Shown: positions 1-12,057, numbered from the stretch's first letter. The stretch is 64,000 bases of DNA from Geranomyces variabilis (GCA_027603065.1 JADGJP010000027.1:124001-188000), one strand, 5' to 3'. Made by a program: numbers and translations. Notes: generated from the sequence alone by a model not told the origin.

Positions 1-376
1 ACAATATCGGTATCGCGTCAGCCTTCCCCGACTGCTGTCAGAAAAATGCAGCGACGCAATAACTTGCCACATCCGCCGCCCCGACCCAGGCGGCCCTTTG
101 ACCCCTTTGCCCCTGCTCGCTACTGCCGCCCTTCGCTGCTCACGTCGCTGCGGCTTCGGTTAATGGATAGTCCCAGCCCTGCTCATCGTTTGTCACGTCC
201 ATCTCGGATCATACTACATCTGGCTAAAAATGACAGTCATGCTTGTTGAGGGGCGAGACATAAATGCCGCACGCATCGGTATGATAAAGTGTGATCTTTT
301 GTGAAAAACTTCTATATTTATATAAATTTACGCGCCTGCGGGCCTCCCCTTTTTCATTCAGGTGTTGCCCGCTGAA
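1..376. other. Intergenic edge, nothing recognised
   Basis: Only short open frames without family resemblance are present. It lies 3' of the minus-strand membrane-protein gene that ends at 377. Confidence 0.5.
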
Positions 377-1446
377 TCAAACGTCGTCTTGTCCGGGGAG
401 GGAGGCCGACTGCGCGAGTATGCCTTTGCCCCTCGACCCTACGGTGATGGAGGGCTTGGCCTCACTCAATATCCCGGAACTCGAAGCGACCTGCTTGACG
501 CCGGGCGCAAGCTTTTCCATACATTCTTGGAACCGGCTTGCGTCTGATTGGAAGCGGGGGGTTTGAACAGGGGGAAAACGCATGACGGCACGGGTTTTAG
601 TCAAAGCAGAATAACCAAGAAGGGCGGCTTTAGAAGAAAAAACGGGCAGTCCGCTCGCGACGCACGGCCACGCCCGCGCTTACCGGTCATGATGATGACA
701 AACATCAGCACAGGACACACCATCGGGTAAACGTAGTACTCAGTGTACGGAATGGCGACGTTGCCGAGCGCGAGGTATATAGTGAGTACGCACGCAACAT
801 ACGCGGCAGTGCGGGCGACGCCCTTTGCGTACAGCACCAGCTTGGTTTTTGGCAGGTTTGCATCCGTCACTGTCGCCGATTTGACTTTGATGATGGCCCA
901 TTGGGTCAGCAGGAAGCACGATGTCTCGACGACGCCGTAATACACAATCAGTGTCGTCTCGAACTTGCTCGAGATCTCCGATTGCATCGCGCCGTAGTTT
1001 GCGCGAATGTTGTTGCCCCAAAAGTACGATGCCGTCGCGTGCAGGCCCATTTGAGTAAGCGTGACGGGGATGGCGATGCGCAGGGGGTGCTGGTACAGCG
1101 GGAGGGTGATGCGGGCGGCCCGAAAGACCGAGTGGAAGACCAGGAACGTGAACGCAGAGACATAAAAGAACTGCGTCGCAAGAATGCGGTTGGAAAACTC
1201 GTCAAGGTTGCGCTTGGCCGTCGCGCCGTCCTCGGACTGCTGCGCGGCGAGGAGCGACATCCAGGCCTGGTTCGAGCAAATGTACGCAACGACCATAAAG
1301 GAGGCGTAGCAGAGAATGCTGCGCTGGAGGAACACGTCTCTGATGCGTTCCAGGTGGTCCCAGAAAGCGACCAGGACCACCAGCATGGCAAGAATGCCGC
1401 CGGCGGAGATGTTTGCGATCTGCAGCACGTTGTCGTCGGTCGCCAT
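377..1446 (-). CDS. Seven-helix membrane protein, unknown family
   Basis: Two coding segments, 1446-684 and 627-377, joined across a 56-nt intron (GTAAGC donor, TTCTAAAG acceptor) give 337 residues. Seven hydrophobic stretches lie between about residues 10 and 255. They are followed by a polar, presumably cytosolic tail of about 80 residues rich in Ser, Pro and basic residues. Without the splice the frame would run on into a hydrophobic tail that looks like translated intron, so the spliced form is preferred. The topology resembles a GPCR-like or other polytopic receptor, but I recognise no diagnostic motif (no DRY or NPxxY). It is a single-copy gene in this window, downstream of and on the same strand as the permease. 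Function unknown. Confidence 0.7.
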
Positions 1447-2201
1447 GGTTCAAGATGTAGCTGCTGAGTGGGGGGAGACATAAAAATCTAGGTTTTTAGC
1501 TGGGACGCTTGGAGTATGTACAGGGCGCTGAACCGTGGTTTTAAATTGGCGCCCCCAAGGGAGAGGGGGGCGCTTAAGCCCGACTGCCGGCCAAGCGCGG
1601 GGAAACGGGATCTATTTAATTTGATGTGCAGGCTGACGGCAAAGACTGTGCATCGGAGTTTGCCGACAGACGCGCTGTACGTAAGCAGGCCCGCAGCAAT
1701 TACAGAGTACCATGGTTCGGGAGCATGGAGGGAAGTGTACTGTAGATTGTGTTGAATAGAAAGAACCAAAACCCGTTTTTCAAGGCGTAAGCGAAGCAGA
1801 AACGGCGGCGAATGTTGACGGAAAGGAGCCGGGGTCCTTTGACGATTAAGTACGCCTGCAGAACAGTCGGGCGTGCTTAATCGTCAAAATTATAAGCGAG
1901 CAGCAGCGCCCACCTGCCCGTTCTGCGTTCTGGGCTGCAAATGCCAAGCGTACGCCAACGCGATAGGGCAAAGTTTTTAAAAAAAATAATGAAATGCGTT
2001 TGATTTTGTTATGGAGCCCGCCAAACAGTCTATAGTGGTGTGTGAATGAAGAAGAGAGAAAAGAGAGAAGAAAAACTAAAAGCAAGCGGATGGGTGGGCC
2101 GGGGGAAGAAGCCATGAAGAGTCACAGCAGCAGTAGCCCAAAAAAAAAAAGAAGTAAATCCCCTTCCCTCCCTCCTCCGCCGGCAGTTCGTTGTGGGTTG
2201 T
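1447..2201. other. Intergenic region with a hairpin
   Basis: This separates two minus-strand genes. It holds a near-perfect inverted repeat at 1838-1888 (listed separately) and a GC-rich imperfect palindrome near 1550-1575. No gene is supported. Confidence 0.5.
1838..1888. repeat. Inverted repeat, arms about 20 bp
   Basis: The left arm (TTTGACGATTAAGTACGCC, 1838-1856) and right arm (1868-1888) are reverse complements with about one mismatch around an 11-nt loop. It could be a small foldback element or a 3'-end structure of the permease transcript. No second copy was noticed in the window. Confidence 0.7.
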
Positions 2202-4200
2202 TTAACCAATGAACTGGCGGAAGAAGCCCGACATTGTGTTGCCGAACGTCCGCGGCTTGGCGACGTAGGTGTCCTGCTCGTGGCCAATCTCGGCCCAGCG
2301 GACACCAGTCTCGAAGTCGGCGGCGAGCAGCGGGACCATCTTGGACTTCATGACGACCTTGTAGCCGACATATGTGATGACAAAGATGAAGAGCGGGATT
2401 GTGTCCTACAAGAGAGAGCAGCGAAAAGAGTTAGCCGCCACCGCGCGCAAAAGCGTTGCGTTCCTCATGCTCATTCCTTTACCTGGAAGAAAGTGGACAC
2501 GTTCCAGACGGGCCAGATTGCGGTGGCGCCGTAAGTAAGCGAGATGATTCCAGTGACGATCGCGCCAAACAGCGACGAGTACGGGAAACCCCATGCCATG
2601 TAAGGCAGCTTGGAGACGTCACGGCCCTGGGCAATGTAGGCCTTACGGAAGCGGTAGTGGGTGAAACCGATTCCGGACCACGAGATGAATCCACTGATGG
2701 AGCTGACAGCGAGAACCCAGTTCATGACCTGTGTGGAGGCGTAGACGGATCCAGCGGCGACAATGATTCCAAAGGACGAGGTGATGATGATGGCAGGAAT
2801 TGGCACACCGCGTCCGTTGACGTGGCCAAAGATGCGCGGCGCCTTGCCTTCGCGGGCGAGGGCCATGAGCGTGCGCGAGCCAGTGTAGAGCGCCGAGTTG
2901 GAGGCCGAGACAATGACGGTCAGGAGGACGGCGTTGATGATGGAGTCGACTCCGCCAATGTTGGCCATGCTGAACACGGTGGTGAATGGCGACTGCGAGG
3001 TGAGGAGCGGGTCGTCGTACGGAATCACGAGACTGTGACGAAGAAGATAATAGATTAGCATAATGATGTTTGCACGCCCGCAACGCACGCAATCGCTCGC
3101 TGTCTTTTGCTCGCTCGCTTTGTCGCTCGCTTGCTTTTGCTTACCCCATGACAAAGATTGAGCACATGAAGAAGAGGAGGATACGCCAGAACACATTGCG
3201 GATGGCACGCGGGACCGACTTGCGCGGGTTGGCGGTTTCACCAGCGGCCACACCGACAACCTCGGTACCCATGTAAGAGAATCCAACGTTGACCATGGTG
3301 GCGCAAACAGCAAAGAGGGCGTTGATGCCGGCGCTCGAGTAGGTGCCGTCGGTAACGATAGCGCCGGGCGAGCTCCAGTTTGAGAATCCGTGCTTTGTGC
3401 CTCCGACGCCGGCGGCGACGCAGATGCCGACAATGATAAAGATGATGACGGTGATGATTTTGATAAAGGACAGCCAGTACTCGCTCTCGCCGTAGCCGCG
3501 GCCGCCAAAGAGGTTGAAAGTGACAATGATTGCGAGGATGATGAGGGACCAGACGTAGGCGGGCATGATTTCGCGCCAGTAGTTGATGATGACGCCTGCG
3601 GCGGCGAGTTCAGTGGCGATTGTGACGGCCCACGAGAGCCAGTAGTTCCAGCCGAGGGCGAATCCGAGAGCGGGGTCGACAAACCGCGATGCGTAGTGGT
3701 TGAATGAGCCGGTGACGGGGATGAGCGTGGCCATCTCGCCGAGCGCAGTCATAATGCAAAACACAACAAAGCCCATGAATGCATATGCAATCAGCGCTCC
3801 AAGCGGGCCAGCTGTTGCAATCGTACTGTGGGAAATTAATAAAGAGAGAAATTAATAACGCGCGCTCAAGGAATTAAAAAATTGTGGGAGAATCCCACAG
3901 CCTTCACACTCTGCATTACCTTCCAGACGCGACGAAAAGACCGGTTCCGATTGTTCCTCCGATTGAAATCATGGAAATGTGGCGCGCCTTCATCTCGCGC
4001 TTCAGGCCGTGCTCGAGCTTGCGGTCATTGTAAATTTCGTTTCCATCAGCGTCGCGGATTGTTGCGGGCGACGCTGCGTCAAAGTTGTTGTCAATGTTGT
4101 TGCCTTGTGGATATGCCAGGGTCTCCTTGGACATTTCCGAATCAATGTTGTGGTTGTGGACGCCGCCGTGGTTGGCCTTGACCATTTCGGGAACGGCCAT
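2202..4200 (-). CDS. Amino-acid permease (APC superfamily, fungal YAT type)
   Basis: This is a plasma-membrane proton/amino-acid symporter. Coding segments 4200-3920, 3825-3145, 3032-2483 and 2405-2202 (GT-AG introns of 94, 112 and 77 nt) give 571 residues. A hydrophilic N-terminus of about 75 residues is followed by SIGGTIGTGLFVASGSTIA, the conserved first-helix motif of the family, with its Ser codon split by intron 1. About twelve hydrophobic helices follow, and the conserved GLVIPYDDP segment is restored exactly by intron 2. The hydrophilic C-terminus ends GFFRQFIG. The start is the ATG at 4200, where the family's N-terminal tail begins; frames upstream of it are purine-rich leader. It is divergent from the nucleoporin gene. 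Family assignment is secure; substrate (general versus specific amino acids) cannot be read from sequence. Confidence 0.95.
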
Positions 4201-5311
4201 TTTGTTTGTTTGTTGTTGTGGTGGGAGTCTTGGAGGGGGAGAGGAAAGTATGTACGGTGGCGGAGGAGGAGGAGGAGGGAGGGAGGCGGAGGGAGTATAT
4301 ATATACACAACAGACACACACACGCTCACACGCTCACACGCAAGGACACGGAGAGGGAGAGGGAGAGTTGGGTGTTGGAGGGGGGTTGGGTTGGAAGAGG
4401 AGAGGAGGAGAGCGAGAGAAAGGGCAGGTTGGTGTGGGTCCCCTTTATACTCGCGTTCGCTGTTGCGTTTTGAGCCGCTAGTAAAAGTTGTTTGATTGGG
4501 CGCGGGGAAGCAGTGAGTGGGGGGAGGGGATAATAATAGTAAATTTTCGCCAGCCTCTTTCTTGCCTGCGTTGCCTGCCGGTGCCTGCTGCTGGCGCCTG
4601 GTTCCTGGCTCCTGGCCTGAGGGAGGGAGGGGGGGCGTTGAGAGTTTGTTTGTTGTTTGTTAGTTTGGTCTTCTTGTCTCTGTCTATCTGTTTGCTTGTG
4701 CTTGTGGCCAGTTGTGGCTGCTAGTAAGTCCCGCGTGAGGCGCCGCTAGCGCGTGGGTGATATCTCTCTTTGTTGTGAAACGCATCTCCCTTTCCGTCTC
4801 CCCGCAAAGAAGAAAGGAGGCTGCCAAGCCACTCGGGTCCGGACGTTTGGGCCCAAAGCGGGCGGCGCCGCGTGCTGCTGCTGATTGTGGGGGGAGGCGG
4901 CTCTGAAACGCGGAGTCAGTCAGACAGATACCATATCTCCCTTCCCCTTGGCCTGTGCCCGGACAGGCGTCACGTGTTCTTGTTACCACGTGACTTGTGT
5001 GCTTACTCAGCGCTTGCGTCAGCAAAGCTACCCCGTCCATATTCCTGCAGCTCGTTCTCTCCTCTCTGCTCATCTTGTTGCGATCCCAATCTGCTCGCTG
5101 CTGCTTGCATCGCAACAACCCGCACTTCTCGCTTCCTCCCCTTCCACTAACCCATCTGCCCACCCATCGCATCGCATCACATCGCATTTGCGGCCGTTTG
5201 CATTTGATTTTGCGCAACATCGCCCGCCGCACTCCCCCGTCGCTCCCTCCCCTCCGTCTGCGCGCTCGCTCTCCGCTCTCCTTCCCGGTGTTTTCGTAGT
5301 GTGTGCGAGAT
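4201..5311. promoter_or_regulatory. Divergent promoter region, permease / nucleoporin
   Basis: About 1.1 kb separates the two start codons. It contains a TATATATATA run near 4297, long GA/GGGA-rich purine tracts (4230-4440), a CT-rich stretch before the nucleoporin start, and an inverted pair of CACGTG boxes at 4969-4994. No gene is supported in it. Confidence 0.6.
4969..4994. promoter_or_regulatory. Inverted pair of GTCACGTG E-boxes
   Basis: GTCACGTG (4969-4976) and CACGTGAC (4987-4994) are mirror copies separated by 10 bp. GTCACGTG is the classic target of bHLH factors of the Cbf1/Pho4/USF/TFE type. Placement between a nutrient permease and a nucleoporin suggests bHLH control of one or both; this is inference. 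Confidence 0.55.
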
Positions 5312-8300
5312 ATGATGGTGGACGACAATAGCCCAGTCACAAAGGAGCTTGCAAGGCTCAATTCGCTAAACAAACAGTTCATCGCGTGCTGCTTAAAAGC
5401 AAACAGCCTGCGCCCTGCCGATTTGCGCGCCATTTGCTGCATCTACCTGTCGCGTTGCACTACAATCAGAGAGAAAATCAAAGCGCTCGACAAGACTGGC
5501 GGAAACACCGACGAGTACACCGAGGCGCTGCTCCTAGACGACGACAATCACAACGATGAGGTCCCGGCAACGCATGGCCAACAAGACAACACATCCGAAA
5601 ATGAGGATAACGAAGACAACAGCGAAGAAGATGAAGACACCGACATGGATGTGGATCAGCCAGCAGCAGCTCCCATCGCACCTACTACTACCACTACCAC
5701 TACTGCCGCTGCTGCTGCTGCGTCTCTTGGCGCGCCAGGGTTTGTGCCAGCAGCGCCTGCTGTGCCCTCGCTGACGGCCAACGCTGCTGCACCCTCCTCA
5801 ACATTTGCCGCTGCGGCTCCTGCTTTTGGATCGACCTCTGCTGCAGCTGCTACGTCTGGAGCAGCTACCACCGCTCCTTTTGCATTTGCACCAGCAACGA
5901 CTTTAGCTCCAGCTTTTGGCAACGCTGCGCCGGCCAAGCCGTTTGGAGGTTTCTCGCTATTTGGCGCTAGCACCACTACCGCTGCCACCGCGGGTGCGTC
6001 ACCGGCCGCAGCCTTTGGCGCACCCACGCCATCTGCTTTCGGACAAGCAAAGACAGCTGCTTCTTCATCTTTGACTTCTGGGCAATCTACTGCTGTTGCT
6101 CCTGCAGCAGGCTTCGGCACGACTGCCGCTCCCCCGCAATTCGGTGCCGCGACGGCTGGAGCGTCCGCTCCGTCTCTGTTTGGACAATCTAGCACTGCTG
6201 CACCTGGCTCGGCCGCCGCCAGCGCTTCGTTTGGCGCTTCAGCAGCTGCTCCCTCCCCCTTCGGAACCGCTTTTGGTGCTGCATCTTCTGCTCCCTCCCC
6301 CTTCGGAGCTGCGCAGACTGGATCTGGCGCACCATCGTTTGGTCAGACTGGTACTGCATCTGGTTTCACCTTCAAACCAAGCGCGCCTCCTGCGACTGCT
6401 GCCTCACCCTTCGGAGCTGCTACACCCGCTTCTGGCGCGCCGTCCTTTGGCCAGTCTGGTAGTACATCTAGTTTCAACTCATCGGGCTTCAAACCAAACG
6501 CGTCTGCTGCGGCAACGCCATTTGGACAGACTACCGCCGTATCATCAGGCGCCGCCGCTCCCGCGTTCGGCTCGTCGACTCCCTCGCCCTTCGGCGCCGC
6601 TCCTGGTGGATCTGGCGCGTCGTCCTTTGGTCAGTCGGGCGGTGCATCTGGTTTTGGCGCAGCCGGGTTCAAACCAAGCGCGCCGCAGACGACGCCATTT
6701 GGACAACCTGCAGCCGTGTCACCAGGCGCCACTATCGCTCCAGCATTTGGCACGTCCGCAGCTACATCACCTTTTGGAGCCACGCCGTCGTTCGGAAACT
6801 CACCTGCGGCATTTGGACAGTCGTCCGCCGCCGCCACGTCGCCCAGTGTGTCCGCTCCTGCGCCTTTTGGATCATTGACGACGACGCCGGCGTTTGGTTC
6901 GTCAGCGGCTGCTTCGCCGTTTGGAGTGCCAGCTGCATCTGCCGCTACGCCCTTCGGCCATTCCAGTACGTCGGCGGCATCGCCGTTCGGACTGCCAACT
7001 GCAGGCTCGTCATCGGGCACCGGATCAGCATTCGGTTCGTTTGGAGCTTCTTCGGGCGCCGCTTCGGCATTTGGCCAGACCAGTGCCGCCAGCGTCGCGC
7101 CAACATTGTCAGCGACGGCACCGGCGCCGGCAACGCCTGCTGCTCCTGCCGCGGGCGAAAAGCCCAAACGCTCACGCAGCCCATCGCTCGGCGAAACCGC
7201 CGCCGACATGGAAGCTTACGAATCAAGCGACCGCAACACTACCGGACAGGCCGGCAGCAACATTAATGCTAGCGCGGCACAAATCGGGGGGCGCAAGATC
7301 TCCAAACCCGCCGCGCGGTTCAATTTCGGCAAAGTTGCAGCGCCGACCACGCCGGCGTCGACGCCAGCGTCTGCTCCTCCGACGTTCAATTTTGGCGCAG
7401 CAAGCCCGTCGCCGTTTGCACCTCCCGCGAGCAGCACTCCCGCGCCCGCGTTTACATTTGGGATTCCGATAACATCGGGAACGCCGGCGCCATTCTCATT
7501 CGGCGGTGGTGGTGGTGGAGGAGGAGGAGCAACTGCGAGCCCTGCGACCTTCTCCTTCACTGCTCCGACGTTCAACTTTGCCCCACCCTCGTCTTCGTCA
7601 TCACCGGCGGCAGTTCCGGCTCCAGCCACGCCCAGCACGACCAACGAAGTCCCGAAACGGTCCCGCAGCCCATCGCTGGGCGAGACACCTTCTTCACAGC
7701 CAGCCAGCAGCAGCCCCGGTCTTTTTGGCGCGAACGGCGGTAGTGCTGCCAGCGCGGGAGGCGAGCCACGCAAGATCCTGCAACCGGCGTCGCGGTTCAA
7801 CTTTGGCAAATCGTTAGCTGGAGGATCGTCGTCAGCAGCAGCATCAGGAGGCACGTCCGCGCCCGCGCCGTTTGTGTGGGGCGGTGCCGGTGCCGGTGCA
7901 GCAGCGGGCGGATCACCCTCATCGACGTCATCTCTGACCACGCCCGCTGCACCCATGTTCAATTTCGGCGGCGGCACGTCATCGTCAACGTCCACGACAA
8001 CACCACCAGCAGCAGCACCATTATTCGCAGGTTTCGGCAACGGCACAGCCAAACCGGCATTCGCACCACCACCACCCAAAGCGTCGTCCACAGAAGAAAA
8101 CGAAGACGACGAAGACGCCGCCCCACCACCCGACGAACAAGCCAACTTTGCCACAGGCGCAGGCGAAGAAAACGAAAAAGTCATTGACGAAATGCGCGGC
8201 AAACTCTACTCCCTCACCAACACCAACACCAACACCTCCACCACCGGCGCGCCGCCCAGCTGGCAGCCCATCGGCGTCGGCAATCTGAAAATCAAGGAAT

Positions 8301-8578
8301 CCGCCGACAGCGGTAAAGGCCGGCTGTTGCTGCGCGCCGAACACACGGGTCGCGTGTTGCTGAATGCGGGCATATACAAGGGGATGAAACCTGTTGCGAA
8401 GTCGTCGGCGAAGGAGGTTGGCTTTTTGGCGTGCAATTCGGCGTCGTCGTCGTCGGCGTCGGAGGGGGGACACGCGCAAAAAGAAATGACGCAGTTTACG
8501 TTCCGGTTCAAGACGGCGGAGGAGGCTGCGAGGCTTGTTGCGGGCATTCAGTACTTTCAAAAGAAGATGGGGTTGTAA
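5312..8578 (+). CDS. FG nucleoporin with C-terminal RanBP1 domain (Nup2/Nup50 type)
   Basis: This is a single-exon 1,088-residue protein of the nuclear pore basket, expected to bind Ran-GTP and importins. The start is one of the tandem ATGs at 5312/5315. An N-terminal helical segment (about 10-65) is followed by an acidic stretch. A long Ala/Ser/Thr-rich FG domain (about 130-930) then carries dozens of SPFG, AFG and SFGQ repeats. Within it two modules recur: KRSRSPSLGE followed later by RKI..PA.RFNFGK. The last about 130 residues match a RanBP1 domain (WQPIGVGNLKIKE, GRLLLRAEHTGRVLLNAGIYKGM, QFTFRFKTAEEA). Family features seen in Nup50/Nup2 fit: FG repeats, a single terminal Ran-binding domain, basic importin-binding-like motifs. 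The exact orthologue (Nup2, Nup61 or Nup50) is not settled. Confidence 0.92.
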   Translation: MMVDDNSPVTKELARLNSLNKQFIACCLKANSLRPADLRAICCIYLSRCTTIREKIKALDKTGGNTDEYTEALLLDDDNHNDEVPATHGQQDNTSENEDNEDNSEEDEDTDMDVDQPAAAPIAPTTTTTTTAAAAAASLGAPGFVPAAPAVPSLTANAAAPSSTFAAAAPAFGSTSAAAATSGAATTAPFAFAPATTLAPAFGNAAPAKPFGGFSLFGASTTTAATAGASPAAAFGAPTPSAFGQAKTAASSSLTSGQSTAVAPAAGFGTTAAPPQFGAATAGASAPSLFGQSSTAAPGSAAASASFGASAAAPSPFGTAFGAASSAPSPFGAAQTGSGAPSFGQTGTASGFTFKPSAPPATAASPFGAATPASGAPSFGQSGSTSSFNSSGFKPNASAAATPFGQTTAVSSGAAAPAFGSSTPSPFGAAPGGSGASSFGQSGGASGFGAAGFKPSAPQTTPFGQPAAVSPGATIAPAFGTSAATSPFGATPSFGNSPAAFGQSSAAATSPSVSAPAPFGSLTTTPAFGSSAAASPFGVPAASAATPFGHSSTSAASPFGLPTAGSSSGTGSAFGSFGASSGAASAFGQTSAASVAPTLSATAPAPATPAAPAAGEKPKRSRSPSLGETAADMEAYESSDRNTTGQAGSNINASAAQIGGRKISKPAARFNFGKVAAPTTPASTPASAPPTFNFGAASPSPFAPPASSTPAPAFTFGIPITSGTPAPFSFGGGGGGGGGATASPATFSFTAPTFNFAPPSSSSSPAAVPAPATPSTTNEVPKRSRSPSLGETPSSQPASSSPGLFGANGGSAASAGGEPRKILQPASRFNFGKSLAGGSSSAAASGGTSAPAPFVWGGAGAGAAAGGSPSSTSSLTTPAAPMFNFGGGTSSSTSTTTPPAAAPLFAGFGNGTAKPAFAPPPPKASSTEENEDDEDAAPPPDEQANFATGAGEENEKVIDEMRGKLYSLTNTNTNTSTTGAPPSWQPIGVGNLKIKESADSGKGRLLLRAEHTGRVLLNAGIYKGMKPVAKSSAKEVGFLACNSASSSSASEGGHAQKEMTQFTFRFKTAEEAARLVAGIQYFQKKMGL

Positions 8579-8997
8579 AAGGGACGTACGGAGAAAAAAG
8601 TGAGAGAGAGGGAGGGAGGGAGGGAGAGTCGGCGCACATCATCCCCACTACTGGGGCTGAAGGGACGACGACATGAGATGTTGAATTTGCACAATGGAAA
8701 GCTTTGCTAGGAAGAAACACACTACCAACATTGCAGAAGGGAAAACGAGGAGTGAGGATGATACCACAAAAGAGTGTCAGTGTCGCAGGCACGGGGGATA
8801 GGGGATTGTAACGAGCAAAACGATAAATAGACTAGCACATGACCGAAGCGTGATAAAGGAAGGGCTTGGGGCAAACGGGCACCAGGCGACAAGCGTTGCG
8901 GATACCACCACTACCCCAGCTCTTTTATTTTATTGCCATTATATATCCTTCCCAGAACCACAAAAAAGAAATGCATCTCTCAATCCACCGCTACCGC
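8579..8997. other. Intergenic, convergent 3' regions
   Basis: This lies between the ends of the nucleoporin and UBE2E genes. A GGGA-rich tract sits at 8605-8630; nothing else is recognised. Confidence 0.5.
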
Positions 8998-9988
<991 letters not shown>

Positions 9989-10192
9989 ATTGTACTGCGT
10001 GTGTGGATGGAACTGGTTGGGTGGGACGGACGTGCTGAGAGCGAATGAGGAGAGCAGGCGAATCCGGACAAGCAGCGAGCGCAGTGTGGCTTGGCAATGG
10101 AGTCCTGCGCCACGTCTTCTTGTCAACAGGAGTCTCCAGTCTCTCCAACGTCGCTCATTCCCTGCTCTCGCCATCCGCCAGCTCCCGCAACT
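9989..10192. promoter_or_regulatory. Compact bidirectional promoter, UBE2E / mS38
   Basis: Only 204 bp separate the start codons of two divergent housekeeping genes. No TATA box stands out. Confidence 0.5.
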
Positions 10193-10705
10193 ATGCTGCT
10201 CAGCATGAGACCGCTCGTCGCCATTCCGCGCGCAGCTGCAGCTACCGCTGCTGCTCGGCATTCTCTCGCCAGCCGCAGTCTTACCACCGCGACACCAGCA
10301 CCAACAATAACCTCGCTTCCGCCCGCATTCCTCCCATACCCACTGCACGCAGCACTACACCCACCACTATCACCACTACCCGCCCGCTCTACGATCCTTT
10401 CTCCATTCGTCCCAACCGCTACATCAACCGCCGCATCCCCCAATCTGACCATCGCCGCCATCTTTGCCCCGCATCTCGCCGCCGCCGCGGCAGCGATAAC
10501 ACCCGCGCCAAGCGCTACCGCCGATGCACTGCTGCTGGCTAGCCCGCGACAGCCCGCCATGCACATGATCAGCATCATTAAGCGCCGCCGCATGAAGATG
10601 AAGAAGCACAAGTGGAAGAAGGGCCGGAAGGCCGTGCGCGACTCGACACGCTACAACAGGGAGCGCCGGAAGAAGGGCGGTGTCCAGCGCGAAAAGCAAG
10701 AGTAA
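10193..10705 (+). CDS. Mitochondrial small-subunit ribosomal protein mS38 (COX24/AURKAIP1 family)
   Basis: This single-exon protein has 170 residues. The first about 130 residues are Ala/Pro/Ser-rich with spaced Arg, as expected for a mitochondrial presequence and a poorly conserved linker. The C-terminal 40 residues carry the family signature: a very basic run SIIKRRRMKMKKHKWKKGRK followed by RYNRERRKKG. This segment lies in the mitoribosome small-subunit head near the decoding region in known structures of the family. Translation could start at the ATG at 10193 or 12 nt later at 10205; both give a presequence-like start. Confidence 0.85.
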   Translation: MLLSMRPLVAIPRAAAATAAARHSLASRSLTTATPAPTITSLPPAFLPYPLHAALHPPLSPLPARSTILSPFVPTATSTAASPNLTIAAIFAPHLAAAAAAITPAPSATADALLLASPRQPAMHMISIIKRRRMKMKKHKWKKGRKAVRDSTRYNRERRKKGGVQREKQE

Positions 10706-10950
10706 AAGCGATGTCGAAAGAAGAAGAGCGTTCCTGGAGGAAGAGGATTATATATATCTGCATAGCAGCAAACTGATCGAGTTGCTTTGGATTATCCAAT
10801 GAGATTTTTATTTAACTGTATCTGTCTAATACGATGGGCGCGAAAGCCGGCCGCGCCCAGAGGAAACTATATAACACGACTAGACTATGTGTGTGAGGAA
10901 GAAAGCTGTAAACAAACCCAGGCCAAAAGTCTCTACCCCATTCCGTCTCT

Positions 10951-12057
10951 TTACGCCAGCGCGGCGGCCAGGGCAACGACCGCAAAGGCAATCGCCGCGC
11001 CGCTGATCGCCCGCGTTGGCGCAGCGCCAGCCTTAACAACCTGCTCGCCCGTTATCGGCGGCGCCTTCCAGCCGCTCGGTGGGCTTTGCGGAGGGAACTT
11101 GCCTTGCGCAGCGAGATAGCAGTACCCGCTAACAACGGCGTTACCGCCCAGCATCGCCGGCCCACCCATCAAGCCGCACTTGCCCGACGCGAATCCCACA
11201 ACGTTGGCAAACTGGCAGTTGCCGCACGTGTTGTCGTCGCACCAGTCTCTGAGAAAGACGCTGCCGTCGACTTGGCACGAGAACCTCATGTAGCGTGGCG
11301 TAAGCTTGCCTGTCGACGGGCTGGCTCCCGTGCCAAAGTTGCGGCACTCGCCGTCTGCAAGGTAGCTGGTGCGTGTCCAGTGGTCCGCGAGATCCTCAAT
11401 GTCGGTGCAGTACTTTCCGCCAATAGTGTTGGCATATGTCGTAGCTGAGACGAATCGATGAAATATAAGCAAAGGCAAAGGCGAAAGACACTGGTTATAG
11501 CTTCACTTTGCTGGTGCACCATACCAATAAAGTAAGGTCTGCCGACGGACGCTGGGTTCCAGAGCGCATTCAAGCCTGCGGCAGACACGCTATCCGCCGC
11601 CGCGGCGGCCGCGTCCACGCATGCGTCGAGAGTGGAGGCGCCACCTTCAACGTCAATATGAGCTTGGCTGGCGTCGCATTGTCCATTCAATGAGCTGCAG
11701 TCCCCGGCTGAGTTGATTGTGTTTGTTACTTTGACTAAAAGGGGGAAACGAAGAACGCGAGGAAGAGAGGAAACGGGTAAGCATTGTGGGCAAAGCGCGA
11801 GGGCATAACAGGCTAAAAGTAGCTCTCTGTACCATCGAAGCGCTGCAGAAACGGAACTCCTGGAGACAATAAAGTTTTGGTTTTAGTGGTTCAGCAACCT
11901 GAGGGCTTTTGAAAGACGAGAAAACGTTCGCCGCACCCGAGCAGGAAGTGTCGTTGCTTTGAAAGACCAAGTGCTTTGCGACCGAGGCGGCGGCCTGTCC
12001 GGCTGCCGAGAGCAGCAGCGACAAGAGAAGGAGGTTGCTGCCGTTGTTGTTGAGCAT
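10951..12057 (-). CDS. Secreted Cys-containing protein, probably GPI-anchored
   Basis: Segments 12057-11937, 11859-11833, 11734-11525 and 11444-10951 give 283 residues. The N-terminus has a signal peptide (NLLLLSLLLSAAGQAAA). The ectodomain has about a dozen Cys, including a CDDNTCGNCQ cluster, and an Ala/Val/Asp-rich stretch about 85-130. The C-terminus has a Pro/Ser linker and a final hydrophobic segment ending in AAALA without a basic tail, as in GPI-attachment signals. Exon 2 is only 27 nt, and the first intron's donor (GTGCGG) is weak. It is preferred because the branch-like TGCTGAAC lies about 30 nt before the acceptor and the frame is kept. No known family was recognised. It is likely a cell-surface protein of the zoospore or sporangium; function unknown. 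Confidence 0.65.

Noticed and set aside
46-249. 67-codon open frame at the window edge
   Set aside because: Pro/Arg-rich with no family resemblance or context.
5656-8202. Long minus-strand and other-frame open frames across the nucleoporin
   Set aside because: They are shadows of the compositionally biased FG coding sequence.
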